Positions 39,468 to 49,120 of a stretch of 64,000 nt of DNA are shown piece by piece. This DNA is from Chlamydia muridarum str. Nigg (GTDB lineage Bacteria > Chlamydiota > Chlamydiia > Chlamydiales > Chlamydiaceae), in the NCBI RefSeq assembly GCF_000006685.1, contig NC_002620.2, positions 451,204 through 515,203 on the forward strand, read 5' to 3'. Each line of letters starts with the position of its first letter. The first letter of the stretch is position 1. Under the pieces are notes generated by a model. The model worked only from the letters and a program-made list of their open reading frames with translations. It did not search any database and was not told where the DNA came from. Position numbers and translations under genes: made by a program.

Positions 39468-40988
39468 TCAGACACTTTCTGTAGCAAAAATACGGAGCAG
39501 GTAGGAAATGAGTTCGTGCAATTTGAATGCGTGTGTTCTGTAGCCAATATAACGGTCCGGGCGAATAATAAACAAAGATTCGGGATTGGCATGGTACAGT
39601 CTATGTACCTTAGGATTTTCAGTTGCAATAACATCTACCCATTCCCCATACTCTTCGAGAAGAGCATGCGTTAAATCTGGACGCTCCTTAAAGAAAATAA
39701 GCAAATGCTTGGCATTTTTTAACGAATCTAATAGATAGCCCGCAGTTTCAAGTTGAATATCTAAAGCGCGAGACCCTGGTTTAGGTCCGCGAATTTCTTT
39801 ATCATTAGGAGAAACCTTAATAATATCACTAGTTTCGTATTTTGAAGCTCGATGAGAGGGGTAGTATAGTTCTCCTTCCGCTGTATCAAGCTGTCGACAT
39901 CCCTTAAGGTAGTAGTACATTAAAGCTGGAGTATACATCTTTGAAAAAAGAAGCTTTGCAGTTCTTTTTTGATGAACCTCATTAAAATGAGGTAACACAT
40001 GACTTGTTTTCAACTCTCTGGAAAGAATCAGTTGAGAGGAGGCTGCTTTTTTTATTACTGGAAGAAGTTTCCAGCCTAAATTAAAAGCTTCATGAATATT
40101 TAAGTTCACTCCAGAGAGATAAGAAAAGGAGAGGTTGTTAGCAACGCTTCCTAAAAAAATGTAGCGGTTATGGCAAAAAGGATATTGCATAAATGATGCA
40201 GAAATGGAAAGAGGGTTTTCTGCTAATGCAAGACCATATGTGTACAAAAGCTTGTTTTTAAATTTAGGAGAAAGAGGGCCAGAAGTGTTTGCTAGGTACA
40301 GCTGACGAGATCCTCTATATGGGTTGTAAAAAACAAAGTTAGCAAAATTTTTCGTTACAGGAAGAAGGTGAATATGAGCTTCTTCAAAAGGTTCTCCTTC
40401 TTCGCAATCTACGAAAAGAGCTTCTTTATGGAATTTTTTTGGTTTGATTTGTGTTTTGACTAAGTCTCTAAGATCTGGATCCGCATCCATTTCACAAGCA
40501 ACGATCCACTTAGGAGCAAAGATCTCCCGTTTTTCATAGACTTGCGAGGAAGTTTTTGTGCTCTCTATGAATAGATTTTCTTCGACTTGGGTAACAGGTC
40601 TTGTTGCCCAATCTACTACGCCACCACGTTTTTGAAACTCTTGGAGCAAATGGTTAACCAAATCCTCATAAGAAATCAAAAGGGAAAAAGGATAACGAGA
40701 AGCGGAAGACTGATTAAATTTAAAGAGCACCGTACGTTGTTTCCAATGATAGCGGGCACCAAAGAATTTACGTCCTTTATCCAGCAGGTCTCCCAAAAGA
40801 TTGATGTTATCAAGAAGTTCTAAAGAAGATGACGATAAAACCAAGGGAAGAGAAGGTCGAGGAATGGCAAGGGGGGCTGTTATGCTATCTCGGGAGTCGA
40901 TTACTTTAATGCAGATGCCATGCTGCTGTAAGATGTTGGCAAGAATCAATCCTGAAGGATTGGCTCCCATAATTAAAACATCGATCAT
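39468..40988 (-). CDS. mhpA: FAD-dependent aromatic monooxygenase-like protein, CT148 orthologue
   Basis: 506-residue protein of the phenol/3-(3-hydroxyphenyl)propionate hydroxylase group. The N-terminal Rossmann motif is VLIMGANPSGLILANIL (GxNPSG in place of GxGxxG), and DSRD ends the ADP-binding fold. The second FAD motif, normally GDAAH, reads FLGSVANNL here, followed by GVNLNIHEAFNLGWKLLP, which is otherwise typical. A C-terminal thioredoxin-like segment is present (GSRALDIQL). No aromatic degradation pathway is nearby, so the mhpA label is by homology only. The real substrate is unknown. Lost GD motif residues make activity uncertain. Confidence 0.78.
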   Translation of the reverse strand: MIDVLIMGANPSGLILANILQQHGICIKVIDSRDSITAPLAIPRPSLPLVLSSSSLELLDNINLLGDLLDKGRKFFGARYHWKQRTVLFKFNQSSASRYPFSLLISYEDLVNHLLQEFQKRGGVVDWATRPVTQVEENLFIESTKTSSQVYEKREIFAPKWIVACEMDADPDLRDLVKTQIKPKKFHKEALFVDCEEGEPFEEAHIHLLPVTKNFANFVFYNPYRGSRQLYLANTSGPLSPKFKNKLLYTYGLALAENPLSISASFMQYPFCHNRYIFLGSVANNLSFSYLSGVNLNIHEAFNLGWKLLPVIKKAASSQLILSRELKTSHVLPHFNEVHQKRTAKLLFSKMYTPALMYYYLKGCRQLDTAEGELYYPSHRASKYETSDIIKVSPNDKEIRGPKPGSRALDIQLETAGYLLDSLKNAKHLLIFFKERPDLTHALLEEYGEWVDVIATENPKVHRLYHANPESLFIIRPDRYIGYRTHAFKLHELISYLLRIFATESV

Positions 40989-41136
40989 AGTAGTGTCCCC
41001 ACGAGCAAATGTGTACTCTATTTGAGAAAACGTCCACTTAAAGGAAAGGGCGAAAATATGTCTGTGCTAAGTGAAGGAGTATACGCAAGAGATCTTTTAA
41101 AAGGAATCTTGAGAATATAAAACCTTATAGAAAAAA

Positions 41137-42087
41137 TTAAAGATTTGATTGGAAGTGCATTAAAATATCTTGTAAAGCTTGTTGTCGGTAAGGAGATGAA
41201 GCTATGTCATGTTGTGTGTCAGCATAAATTTTGAAACACATTTGTGCTGGAGCCGCTCCTAGAAATAGTCGCTGGTGGGACATAGAAACGATACAATCTT
41301 TGAGTCCATGTTGATGAAGAATCGGAATTTTTTTCGGTAAAGAAAGCATAAGGACGTGGTCTTGAATGCCTAAGAAAAAATCGATGTCTTCTCGACAGAG
41401 TTTGATAGGAAGATTTTTGAACCCAAATGCTTTACCCACGCTGTCAGCTGCAGAAGAGTCTGCTAGATTGGACATGCCAATTGTTGAGCAGATTTCTTTG
41501 AGAAGAATAATTCCATCTGCAACAGGGGCCCAAACAGAGATGGCTCGAATTGTATAATCTCTAGGTTTATAAGAGCTAGCTAAATGTATGGTAGTATGAC
41601 ACCCTAACGAAACCCCAGCGACACCAATGCGATGAGCATTGACCTCTGGGTATTTAGATACGGCTGCTAGGATGTCTTCTCCATTTCGTAAATAGGTCCG
41701 AGCTGGAATTTGATCGCAGATCCCCTCGCTATTTCCGCATCCTGCCATATCAAATCTAGCAACAGCAATTCCATTCGAAGCGAGAAGGTAGGCAAGTTCG
41801 CGATAAACTCCATCAGATCCATAACAATTTCCTCGGAATCCATGGAAAAAAATGACGGTTGGATAGCCTCCTTCAGGCATGGGAGTTGTTGGGGTATGGA
41901 AGACTCCTACAAGGTTATATCCGCAGCTCTGGACATTAACGCTGCGGCAACGTTCTTGTGGCACAGTTTTCTCTTCAATGATGGTGAGATAAGTTTCTGG
42001 AATTGAGGGAAACCCTGGAACCTCAACAGGAGCCGCAAAGCCACTGTTGGACAATAATAAACATAAGAAGGAAGCAAACTTTTTCAT
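41137..42087 (-). CDS. Secreted alpha/beta hydrolase (esterase), CT149 orthologue
   Basis: 316 residues with an N-terminal signal peptide (KFASFLCLLLSNSGFAA). Core motifs are VIFFHGFRGN (oxyanion), the nucleophile elbow GVAGVSLGCHT with Ser near residue 162, an acidic residue in HQHGLKDCIVS, and the His in DTQHDIASSP. C. trachomatis CT149 was reported to have esterase activity, including on cholesteryl esters; I infer the same enzyme class. It probably acts outside the cytosol. A hairpin (GCTTCT at 42116-42121 with AGAAGC at 42125-42130) lies just upstream on this strand. Confidence 0.87.
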   Translation of the reverse strand: MKKFASFLCLLLSNSGFAAPVEVPGFPSIPETYLTIIEEKTVPQERCRSVNVQSCGYNLVGVFHTPTTPMPEGGYPTVIFFHGFRGNCYGSDGVYRELAYLLASNGIAVARFDMAGCGNSEGICDQIPARTYLRNGEDILAAVSKYPEVNAHRIGVAGVSLGCHTTIHLASSYKPRDYTIRAISVWAPVADGIILLKEICSTIGMSNLADSSAADSVGKAFGFKNLPIKLCREDIDFFLGIQDHVLMLSLPKKIPILHQHGLKDCIVSMSHQRLFLGAAPAQMCFKIYADTQHDIASSPYRQQALQDILMHFQSNL

Positions 42088-42476
42088 TCTATAAAAAGCC
42101 CTTTATTTTCAAAAAGCTTCTAAAAGAAGCATGTTTTTGCAGTTTTTCGTTTCGAAAAAAAAACGAAAGGAAAGAATGATAGGGCAATTTATTGGATAAA
42201 ACAACTCTTTTTGCGAATTTTCAAAAACAAAATTGGTTTTATAGGGAGAAGCCAAGCTTAGAAAGGGCGTCAATAAATTGCTTGAAAGATGATTCATGTG
42301 GATAGGCGGCATTAGGATTCTCAGTTAAAATTTTTTAATCGAAAAATAAAATTTTTCTTGAAAAAGAGAGCCTAGTATTTTCTCTTTAAACAAAATAGAG
42401 AGCAGATCTTGATTATTTTTGAAAATAGCTATAGCATATAGGCTGATTTAGCATTTTCTTGAGAAAAGGTTCATTC
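42088..42476. other. Intergenic region between the esterase gene and rpmG
   Basis: 389 bases with divergent flanks. It holds a short hairpin at 42116-42130 followed by T-runs, a second AT-rich inverted repeat (TTTCGTTT with AAACGAAA, about 42146-42170), and very AT-rich DNA at 42330-42430 that likely contains the rpmG promoter (possible -35 TTGATT at 42409, -10 near 42430). A 67-codon minus-strand frame is not protein-like. Confidence 0.45.
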
Positions 42477-42635
42477 ATGGCCAGCAAAAACCGCGAAATT
42501 ATTAAATTGAAAAGCACAGAAAGTTCTGAAATGTATTGGACTGTTAAAAACAAAAGAAAAACAACCGGTCGACTAGAACTTAAAAAATATGATAGAAAGC
42601 TGCGTAAGCACGTTATCTTCAAAGAAGCTAAGTAG
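42477..42635 (+). CDS. rpmG: 50S ribosomal protein L33
   Basis: 52-residue L33: [20 protein letters not shown] at the start, then the conserved [20 protein letters not shown] and a basic end ([13 protein letters not shown]). There are no Cys pairs, so this is the zinc-independent (C-minus) form. AAAAGG at 42464-42469 is the ribosome binding site. Orthologue of CT150. Confidence 0.95.
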   Translation: MASKNREIIKLKSTESSEMYWTVKNKRKTTGRLELKKYDRKLRKHVIFKEAK

Positions 42636-42660
42636 GCTTTTACCTAGCTTCTAGATCCTC

Positions 42661-44181
42661 ATGGGTGTCATGAAGTTAGAATTATTATTAGCCTTTAAGT
42701 ATCTAATTCCAAGAAGAAAAAGTTTTTCCTCTTCCATAGTTTCGGTTTTTTCCGTAGGGATCGTTGCCCTTGTTGTGTGGTTGTCCGTGGTCTTTATGTC
42801 TGTGATCCACGGACTACAGCAAAGATGGGTGGGGGACCTCGCGAGGTTGCACGCTTCCATTAGAATTGAGCCCTCCGATAAATATTATGAGTCCTATTAC
42901 TATCAGATTGACTCTCATGCCGAAGCTTCGCAATACATTTATAAGACCATAGGGGAAAAGCTTCTTTCTGATCAGACAGATCCATATGATCCAGATGTGG
43001 ATTTTGCGCTTCCAGAAACATTTCCGGCTCCAGAGTTCTCTGTGAGTGGAAAGATTGTGGATCCTGTTCATATAGCTAATGAAAAGATGCTTTCTTTTCT
43101 TCCTTCCCGGAAAGGCTCTTTTGTTGAGTTCGAAGAGGGGATGGGGTATGTGCATATGGACAGAGCTTCTCAAAGTAGTAGGATAGAGCCTCGCTCTCTG
43201 TCTCAGTACATTGCGTATTCTTCAGAAGCCTTTTATCAGCAACGCGTTCTTCCTTTCGAAGAAACGGACTACTCAACAGAGGTTCTAAATCGCTTCAATG
43301 CTTCGTCCGAAGGTTGGTTAGCTGATTTTCTTCTTCTTCAAGAGAAATTTCGAGGTGTGTCAGTCATTCTTCCCGTCCATTATCGAGACCTCGGTTATCG
43401 AGTTGGGGATACAGCATCGTTGTCTATCTTTTCTGTAAAAAAAGAAGGGGAGGTCCGATTCCCTTTGCGGGTAATTGGATTCTATAATCCAGGTGTTTCT
43501 CCCTTTGGGGGAAAAACAATTTTTATTGATAAAGATCTTGTTGCATCTATTCGTTCAGAATCTGAGGGACTAGGTATGCACAATGGATGGCAAGTATTTC
43601 TTCCAGATATTAAAGAGATTTCTGTTGTCAAAAGAACCCTTCAAAAATTGTTACAGGAAGCTGACGTTTCCTCATATTGGGAAGTATCTTCTTTGTATGA
43701 TTATGAGTTCTTTAAGCCTATTTTAGATCAGCTTCAAAGCGATCAGGTTTTATTTTCTATAGTTTCTTTTATTGTGTTGATAGTGGCTTGTTCCAATATT
43801 GTGACCATGTCCATTTTGTTAGTGAATAACAAAAAACGAGAGATTGGTATTTTGAAGGCCATGGGAGTTTCTTCCTCGCGCCTGAGATTGGTGTTTGGAG
43901 TATGTGGAGCCTGTTCAGGGATGCTGGGTGCTTTATTGGGATCTATTTTAGCAGCATTGACATTAAAGAATTTGGGAGTTTTGACTCATTGGTTGAGCGT
44001 ATTGCAGGGAAGAGAAGCTTTTAATCCGTCCTTCTTTGGCGAACAACTTCCCCAAGATTTCCACCTTCCAACGGTTATCTGCCTTTCATTAGGAGCCTTT
44101 GTTTTAGCAGCAATTTCTGGGGCTCTTCCTGCGCAGCATGTTGCACGCATGCAGGTTTCTGATATCTTAAAAGCTGAGTAG
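42661..44181 (+). CDS. LolC/LolE-family lipoprotein-release permease, CT151 orthologue
   Basis: 506 residues. An N-terminal helix (SIVSVFSVGIVALVVWLSVV) is followed by a large periplasmic domain (about 60-360) and three C-terminal helices (VLFSIVSFIVLIVACSNIVT near 365, then MLGALLGSILAALTLKNLG and LSLGAFVLAAISGAL). It has the FtsX/MacB signature REIGILKAMGVSSSRLRLVF. It pairs with the ATPase encoded four bases downstream to extract lipoproteins from the inner membrane. One LolC/E-type gene here suggests a homodimeric LolF-like permease. The start could be the ATG at 42670 (MKLELLLAFKYLIPRR), which is the more typical family N-terminus. Confidence 0.88.
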   Translation: MGVMKLELLLAFKYLIPRRKSFSSSIVSVFSVGIVALVVWLSVVFMSVIHGLQQRWVGDLARLHASIRIEPSDKYYESYYYQIDSHAEASQYIYKTIGEKLLSDQTDPYDPDVDFALPETFPAPEFSVSGKIVDPVHIANEKMLSFLPSRKGSFVEFEEGMGYVHMDRASQSSRIEPRSLSQYIAYSSEAFYQQRVLPFEETDYSTEVLNRFNASSEGWLADFLLLQEKFRGVSVILPVHYRDLGYRVGDTASLSIFSVKKEGEVRFPLRVIGFYNPGVSPFGGKTIFIDKDLVASIRSESEGLGMHNGWQVFLPDIKEISVVKRTLQKLLQEADVSSYWEVSSLYDYEFFKPILDQLQSDQVLFSIVSFIVLIVACSNIVTMSILLVNNKKREIGILKAMGVSSSRLRLVFGVCGACSGMLGALLGSILAALTLKNLGVLTHWLSVLQGREAFNPSFFGEQLPQDFHLPTVICLSLGAFVLAAISGALPAQHVARMQVSDILKAE

Positions 44182-44185
44182 AATT

Positions 44186-44920
44186 ATGGGAATTCTTATT
44201 GAAGCTCGTCATGTTTCGAAAACGATTAAGCAAAGAGATCTCCATATTGATATTCTGAAAGAGGTGTCTTTTCAATTGCACGAAGGAGAGGTTGTTGCGA
44301 TTACCGGAGCTTCAGGGAGTGGAAAAAGTTCTTTGTTACATCTTTTAGGAACTTTGGATCAGCCAAGTTCTGGACAAATATTATTTTTTGGTAAAACTGT
44401 TCGTCTCGAGGACCTTCCTATTTTTAGAAATCGTAGAATAGGATTCATTTTTCAAAATTTCTATTTGTTAGAAGATGATTCGGTGATCAATAACGTATTG
44501 ATGCCTGCGCGAATTGCAAGAAAAGATACTGGGAAGAAGTCTGAAGCAAGAGAAAGAGCGATTTATTTATTAGAATCTGTAGGGCTTGTAGATCGACAAG
44601 AAGAAAAAGGTTGCTTGTTATCTGGGGGAGAAAAACAACGAGTTGCCATAGCGAGAGCTTTGATGAATGATCCTGAGATTGTATTAGCTGATGAACCTTC
44701 TGGGAACCTGGACCGTCGAACAGCCGATACGATCCATGAACAGCTGCTATCACTTGCGGGGAAGCATCGTGGGGTATTGATCGTAACTCATGATCGAGAG
44801 TTAGCTGAAAAATGCCATCGAGAAGAAATTCTCCGCGATGGCACTTTAACACAGCGTAGAAGGGGACCCCTCCAGGCTTCCTTGAAAGGTATAGGCACCC
44901 TTCCATCCGGGAATTATTAA
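44186..44920 (+). CDS. lolD: LolD-like ABC transporter ATPase, CT152 orthologue
   Basis: 244-residue ABC ATPase of the LolD/MacB group. Walker A is GASGSGKSSLLHLLGTLDQ near residue 40, the Q-loop is FIFQNFYLLEDDSV, the signature is LSGGEKQRVAIARALM, Walker B is IVLADEPSGNLD, and the His switch is VTHDRELA. It powers lipoprotein release with the upstream permease, from which it is separated by four bases. The last 20 residues (QRRRGPLQASLKGIGTLPS) extend beyond the usual end. Confidence 0.9.
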   Translation: MGILIEARHVSKTIKQRDLHIDILKEVSFQLHEGEVVAITGASGSGKSSLLHLLGTLDQPSSGQILFFGKTVRLEDLPIFRNRRIGFIFQNFYLLEDDSVINNVLMPARIARKDTGKKSEARERAIYLLESVGLVDRQEEKGCLLSGGEKQRVAIARALMNDPEIVLADEPSGNLDRRTADTIHEQLLSLAGKHRGVLIVTHDRELAEKCHREEILRDGTLTQRRRGPLQASLKGIGTLPSGNY

Positions 44921-44996
44921 GAGCCTTATACCCTTACTTAACACACCTACAGAGCAATTTTAACACAAAAGTATGAGATCTGTAAATCGTTCTCCG

Positions 44997-47426
44997 TCAA
45001 TAGCTCGAAGGTTTTTTGATAATAAAAACAGCATTCGATTCGGTGCATGTACGCGAGAGTGTGCAATGGGAATCCTTAATAGGAATTGTAGACAGATACT
45101 CTCCGCTATAAACATGCTTTAGTTGCACTTCATCCTCATCGCGGAGAATTTGATCTTTAGTAGTATTTAACTTTTCAACAATCCATCCACAACGTTCTGG
45201 ATAACCGCCATCAAAATAAGCTTCTCCAAACCTTCCATAGAAAGATAAATAAGGATTCTCAGCAAATTCTCTGCCAAAAATCTTTTGTCGAATAGGTAAA
45301 GAACCTATGAAGCAATATGTTTGGTTTAAAATTTTTTGGGAGGCGTGTTCATTATTATCCACACAAAAATAAAAAACGATGGGAGCTGCTGAAGAACGCT
45401 CTTTTAATGTGGGGAAGAGATAGGGGAGAGTAGACCAATACGTCATGTAAGGAGAACTCACAACAAGAGGTGAATTAGCAGATTCTAATGTGAACCAGGA
45501 AGAAGGACTATTGATCCCCGCTGTGAATACGGAGCGTTCGCTTTGTTTAGCTGAACGATGGTCTTTAAGGTAAACTCGAACCGCTTGTTGGAGAGCATTA
45601 CGTTTATTAGATAGTTCGGTTGTATCCGTTTCAGGAAAATAAAGAGGGGTGAGCAAGTCTGTTAAGGGGAGTAAAGAAATGTGAATGGGAACAGGTTCTA
45701 AACAGACACTTTCAGACCAATCTTTAAAATCTAACTGTCCATCATGAACAGAGGGTAATACAGTGCCCCCTAGGAATACTGTATGAGAAGAAGAAGAGGA
45801 ATCGTAAGTAGAGTAGCCAGATTCCGTGCTGTTTGACACAGAGCTTTTTAATAAGGAATTTGCTGCTGCTGCTTCTAGGGAGATCTTCTTACTACGGAGG
45901 CCTTCTACCTGTTCAAAGGATAATTTAAGAACTTGGAACCCAGATCCTCCAAAAGTTGCCGATGTGATGTAATGTGTGCCGAATTTTTGAATAAATGCAG
46001 TACAAGAATCTGGAGAATTTGCGTTCAACTTATTTTCGACCCAGTTTCGGAAACTGTTGTCTAAGCGTTTTTCTGCAGCATTAGCCCCGTCATCTTCTTT
46101 GAGAATATACAGAGAGTGCGATACCGTGGAGCAAGTTACAGTATTCTTAGCATGATATGTATTTTTCTTTACGAACTCGTAAGTTAGGCTTGCTGAAAAC
46201 GCTGCTGCTTCAAAGAGACTTAAATCGGAGCTTTCGGATTGAGATAACGGAGATATCTTCGGAGGTTGTGAAGACAGAGAAAGATGTTTTTTTACTGCGA
46301 CTTGATAAATGTGTTGGTCATCCAAACTACATTGGAACCCTGATTTAATTTTTCTTACAGCGTAAGTTTGTTCGGGGAGGGATTTGACGTTAGCAATTTC
46401 CGGATCAATTAACACGGCTGCAATTGTATGAGATCCTACTTGAAGTTGGTAGTTAAACAGCTCCCCTGTAAATCCTTGTAAATCCAAGCGAACAGAGCCT
46501 TCTTTTAAGATTTGACTTTTGGCATGACTTCTCCATAGTTTCTCGAACTGGATCTTGTTTACTAGAATCTTTGCGTCTCTTTTGTGTCGTTTGACAATAT
46601 CAATAAGTTTAGGGGTATAGCTAGGGAATAAGTGCTTTTTAGTCACAAGAATTTCCTGCTGTCCAGCTCCCACTAGAGGAGGTTCTTGCAAAGGAGAAAA
46701 AGAGGTAAGAGGTGGTACACAAAAAGTAATAGAGGAAGAAAAGTTTTGTTCAAAAGAAGAGGTTTCCTCAAAAATAGAGGTGCTAATTTCAACTTCAAGA
46801 GAGGGAGCTGGCAAAATTTTTGTCCCTTGAGGGATGCCAACTCGTCCGTCAGGGCTAAGTTTGGCGGTTTCCCTTGTGAAAGAGTAATCGAGAGCATTCT
46901 CCTCGCTTACGGTATTAGGAATATTCAAGGGATCCAATTTTACAATATCAACGGAACGTCCTAAAAAATCTACATTGCGGATAAGTTCGATATCATCAGC
47001 AACTAAAGAGACTCTGGGGGCTTCATCTTTGTTTTGGAGAGTCTCTCGGGTTACACGATATTGTACGCCATCACAAGAGCTTTTCAACAAAGTGTGTTTA
47101 ATTTCTTCTAAGAGCTCGTTATCGGGCTCCATAGGAATAGAAGAATCCACAAGGCAAGTAGCTACGCAGGCAGATAGTTTGGGTTCTAGAACGGTAAAAA
47201 GAGTGCCATCTTTTGTGGATTCCCTAGACAAGACATAAGAGGCTTCTAAAGAAGCATTTTCCAAGAAAGAAGGGGCTCCAAAAATTTCTAAAGGTAGGTT
47301 TTCAATAAAATCAGCTAATCGATTCTTTTCTTTGATGAAATCTAAAGTAATAGGGTGCCGCTCTCCCAATCTAGGATTAAAAACAGAATGCGGTTGAACA
47401 ACATATAAAAAAGGAGAGTGGGGCAT
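44997..47426 (-). CDS. MACPF (membrane-attack complex/perforin) domain protein, CT153 orthologue
   Basis: 809-residue protein at the edge of the plasticity zone. The MACPF signature is KFGTHYITSATFGGSG at about residues 480-495, within a region (roughly 340-660) of the perforin fold. The C-terminal 80 residues contain QLKHVYSGEYLSTI, a MIR-like beta-trefoil pattern. The N-terminal 300 residues are unassigned and hold Ser/Thr-rich, possibly processed, segments. No signal peptide; type III or other export would be needed. MACPF proteins make pores; in Chlamydia a lipid-acquisition or membrane-remodelling role has been proposed for this protein and the neighbouring PLDs, but not proven. Confidence 0.9.
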   Translation of the reverse strand: MPHSPFLYVVQPHSVFNPRLGERHPITLDFIKEKNRLADFIENLPLEIFGAPSFLENASLEASYVLSRESTKDGTLFTVLEPKLSACVATCLVDSSIPMEPDNELLEEIKHTLLKSSCDGVQYRVTRETLQNKDEAPRVSLVADDIELIRNVDFLGRSVDIVKLDPLNIPNTVSEENALDYSFTRETAKLSPDGRVGIPQGTKILPAPSLEVEISTSIFEETSSFEQNFSSSITFCVPPLTSFSPLQEPPLVGAGQQEILVTKKHLFPSYTPKLIDIVKRHKRDAKILVNKIQFEKLWRSHAKSQILKEGSVRLDLQGFTGELFNYQLQVGSHTIAAVLIDPEIANVKSLPEQTYAVRKIKSGFQCSLDDQHIYQVAVKKHLSLSSQPPKISPLSQSESSDLSLFEAAAFSASLTYEFVKKNTYHAKNTVTCSTVSHSLYILKEDDGANAAEKRLDNSFRNWVENKLNANSPDSCTAFIQKFGTHYITSATFGGSGFQVLKLSFEQVEGLRSKKISLEAAAANSLLKSSVSNSTESGYSTYDSSSSSHTVFLGGTVLPSVHDGQLDFKDWSESVCLEPVPIHISLLPLTDLLTPLYFPETDTTELSNKRNALQQAVRVYLKDHRSAKQSERSVFTAGINSPSSWFTLESANSPLVVSSPYMTYWSTLPYLFPTLKERSSAAPIVFYFCVDNNEHASQKILNQTYCFIGSLPIRQKIFGREFAENPYLSFYGRFGEAYFDGGYPERCGWIVEKLNTTKDQILRDEDEVQLKHVYSGEYLSTIPIKDSHCTLSRTCTESNAVFIIKKPSSY

Positions 47427-47556
47427 TAGAGGGCTCCGATTAAATAATAAGACAGCTCATAATGAAAAGATTATCTTTTTAAGAAAAGCAAAGAAATAGA
47501 AAAGATATTACATGGTGGTAAGGGAGAGTATCTGCCGCAGGAAAATATCTTTTATC

Positions 47557-47591
47557 AAAAAAGGATCGCCTTAACAAGGGATCCCTTTTTT
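47557..47591 (-). terminator. Terminator of the first PLD gene
   Basis: On the minus strand AAAAAAGGGATC and GATCCTTTTTT form a stem with one bulge and end in a T-run, 14 bases after the stop codon. The same element follows the second PLD gene, showing that the duplication included it. Confidence 0.55.
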
Positions 47592-47604
47592 GAGATTACA
47601 GAAT

Positions 47605-48913
47605 TCACTGAATTCTTCTCTTTTTAGTCGGAGGAGAAAGATCTTCTTGACTAGTCGAAGTTCCTTCTAGAGGATCTTCCTCTTCTTCTCTAGAACGTTT
47701 CACAGGTTGTGTGTTTTCTTGCACAGATTGCCATATTTCTGATAAGGATTGGCATTGAGTTTCTGTTAGACCTCTAATGACAAACAAATCTTCGGTATTT
47801 CTTGCCAGTCCTACGAATGACCAATTAGAAGATCCAATAATTAAAATTTTGTTGTCAATACAACACATTTTGACATGCAAAGGTGGGCTTCCAGGCTTGC
47901 GTACACGAAGTGGAAGGGAAAGTTGTAATCGTTCTAATGTCCTCTGAGTCTGTTTGCTTTCACGAGTATCGACAGCTACTTCTACTTTTACACCCCTTTC
48001 AGCGGCAGCTTGAAGAGCTTGAAGAATTCCGGGATGGGAAAGGATGTACATAGCAATAAGAATATTTGATTTTGCGTTCTGAATAAGATCCTGGACAAGA
48101 TGGATTCCTATTTGACTGCTTTTCTGGGAGCGTCGATAAATAGGGAGATAGGAAACTAACTGACTTCCAATAATACCGGTGAAGGATTGACTGCATGCTA
48201 CTCGAGTCGCCAACATAGCATCTTTGAAAATAGCTGAGAGATTGATGTCTTGCTCAGTAGAATTTATGGTGAAGTTCCCGGTACTTATGAATAATTTTTT
48301 GTTATCAACAACCAGCGATTTTCTGTGGAATAGAGATCGGCCGGGTTGTTGTTGCAGGATAATCGAAGAGTTTTGAGCAGCCGATATAAGTTCATCTCCA
48401 TCCCTAAATAGAACAGTTGTCCGAACATCTTTTGCAGCAACATTTAAAGCGTGTTGAATAATTGTGGGGTGTGTGAATCTGTATACTTGAATGAACAGAC
48501 TGCTACAGGCCTGGTTCATAAGCTTACAAATGACTGACAAAGGATTGCTATGTGTTTTTTGCTGAGCAGAAACGAAGGTAATAAGTTCTTGTTGTGCAAC
48601 GGGTCTGGGTACGCTGCTCCCAGTCCTACGTGCTTTAAGGATTTTTCGGGATGAGCGCGACGTTTTGCTAGAAGTCTCTAACGAATGACGATTGCTGCTA
48701 CATTGAATTTTGCGAGGTGTTTGATTTTTCCCATGATCATAGTCATAAATAACTCGATGGGAGAGATCTTTTCTGTGATATTTAAATAATTGTGTTACTA
48801 CGACTGCTGCTGCCGTTGTTGTTGAAAGAGGTCTCTTCCTGGGGGGGGGGGGTAGAGCAAGTTGGGCAGTCAGAGACTATGGGAAAGGTATGACGTGAAC
48901 AGGGAGAACACAT
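47605..48913 (-). CDS. PLD-family protein A, frame broken by a 12-base homopolymer (phase OFF)
   Basis: The start ATG at 48913-48911 opens MCSPCSRH and CPTC, in the frame used by its paralog. The frame then hits a run of twelve C on the coding strand (48852-48841) and is shifted by one. Downstream, the frame matching the paralog continues to the stop at 47605 and encodes both HKD motifs (FHRKSLVVD with GNFTINS, and LHVKMCCID with GSSNWS). Internal starts such as TTG at 48540 could give a 311-residue product. One C fewer would restore a full-length protein of about 435 residues. The C-terminus ends SPPTKKRRIQ, resembling a nuclear localisation signal. The intact paralog lies 0.2 kb upstream. 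Confidence 0.82.
48841..48852 (+). repeat. G12 homopolymer in PLD gene A (phase-variation tract)
   Basis: Twelve G on the plus strand (C12 on the coding strand). The paralog has GAGGGGGG at the same place. The tract length here is out of frame by one; eleven or fourteen would be in frame. Confidence 0.95.
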
Positions 48914-49073
48914 ATTTTTATTTTAACAACATTGAATTTAAAACCTCAGATTGTAATTAACTCATTTAATTAACCTCAATTTAAATTGGTTTTTTATTTA
49001 AATATAGTTTGTTTATAAAATATAAAAATTAAATTTTACAATAAACGCGATAGATCACAGTCTGATTTCAAAG

Positions 49074-49105
49074 AAAAGGGATCGCTTTAAAAAGAGATCC
49101 CCTTT
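49074..49105 (-). terminator. Terminator of the second PLD gene
   Basis: AAAGGGGATC and GATCCCTTTT pair on the minus strand with an AT-rich loop and end in a T-run, about 16 bases after the stop codon. Related in sequence to the element after the first PLD gene. Confidence 0.5.
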
Positions 49106-49120
49106 CTGAGATTACAGAAT

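Noticed and set aside
42109..42312. 67-codon minus-strand frame before rpmG
   Set aside because: It lies over hairpins and AT-rich DNA; the product is Phe/Leu-rich without a pattern.
44487..44906. 139-codon minus-strand frame inside lolD
   Set aside because: A shadow of the clear ABC ATPase frame on the other strand.
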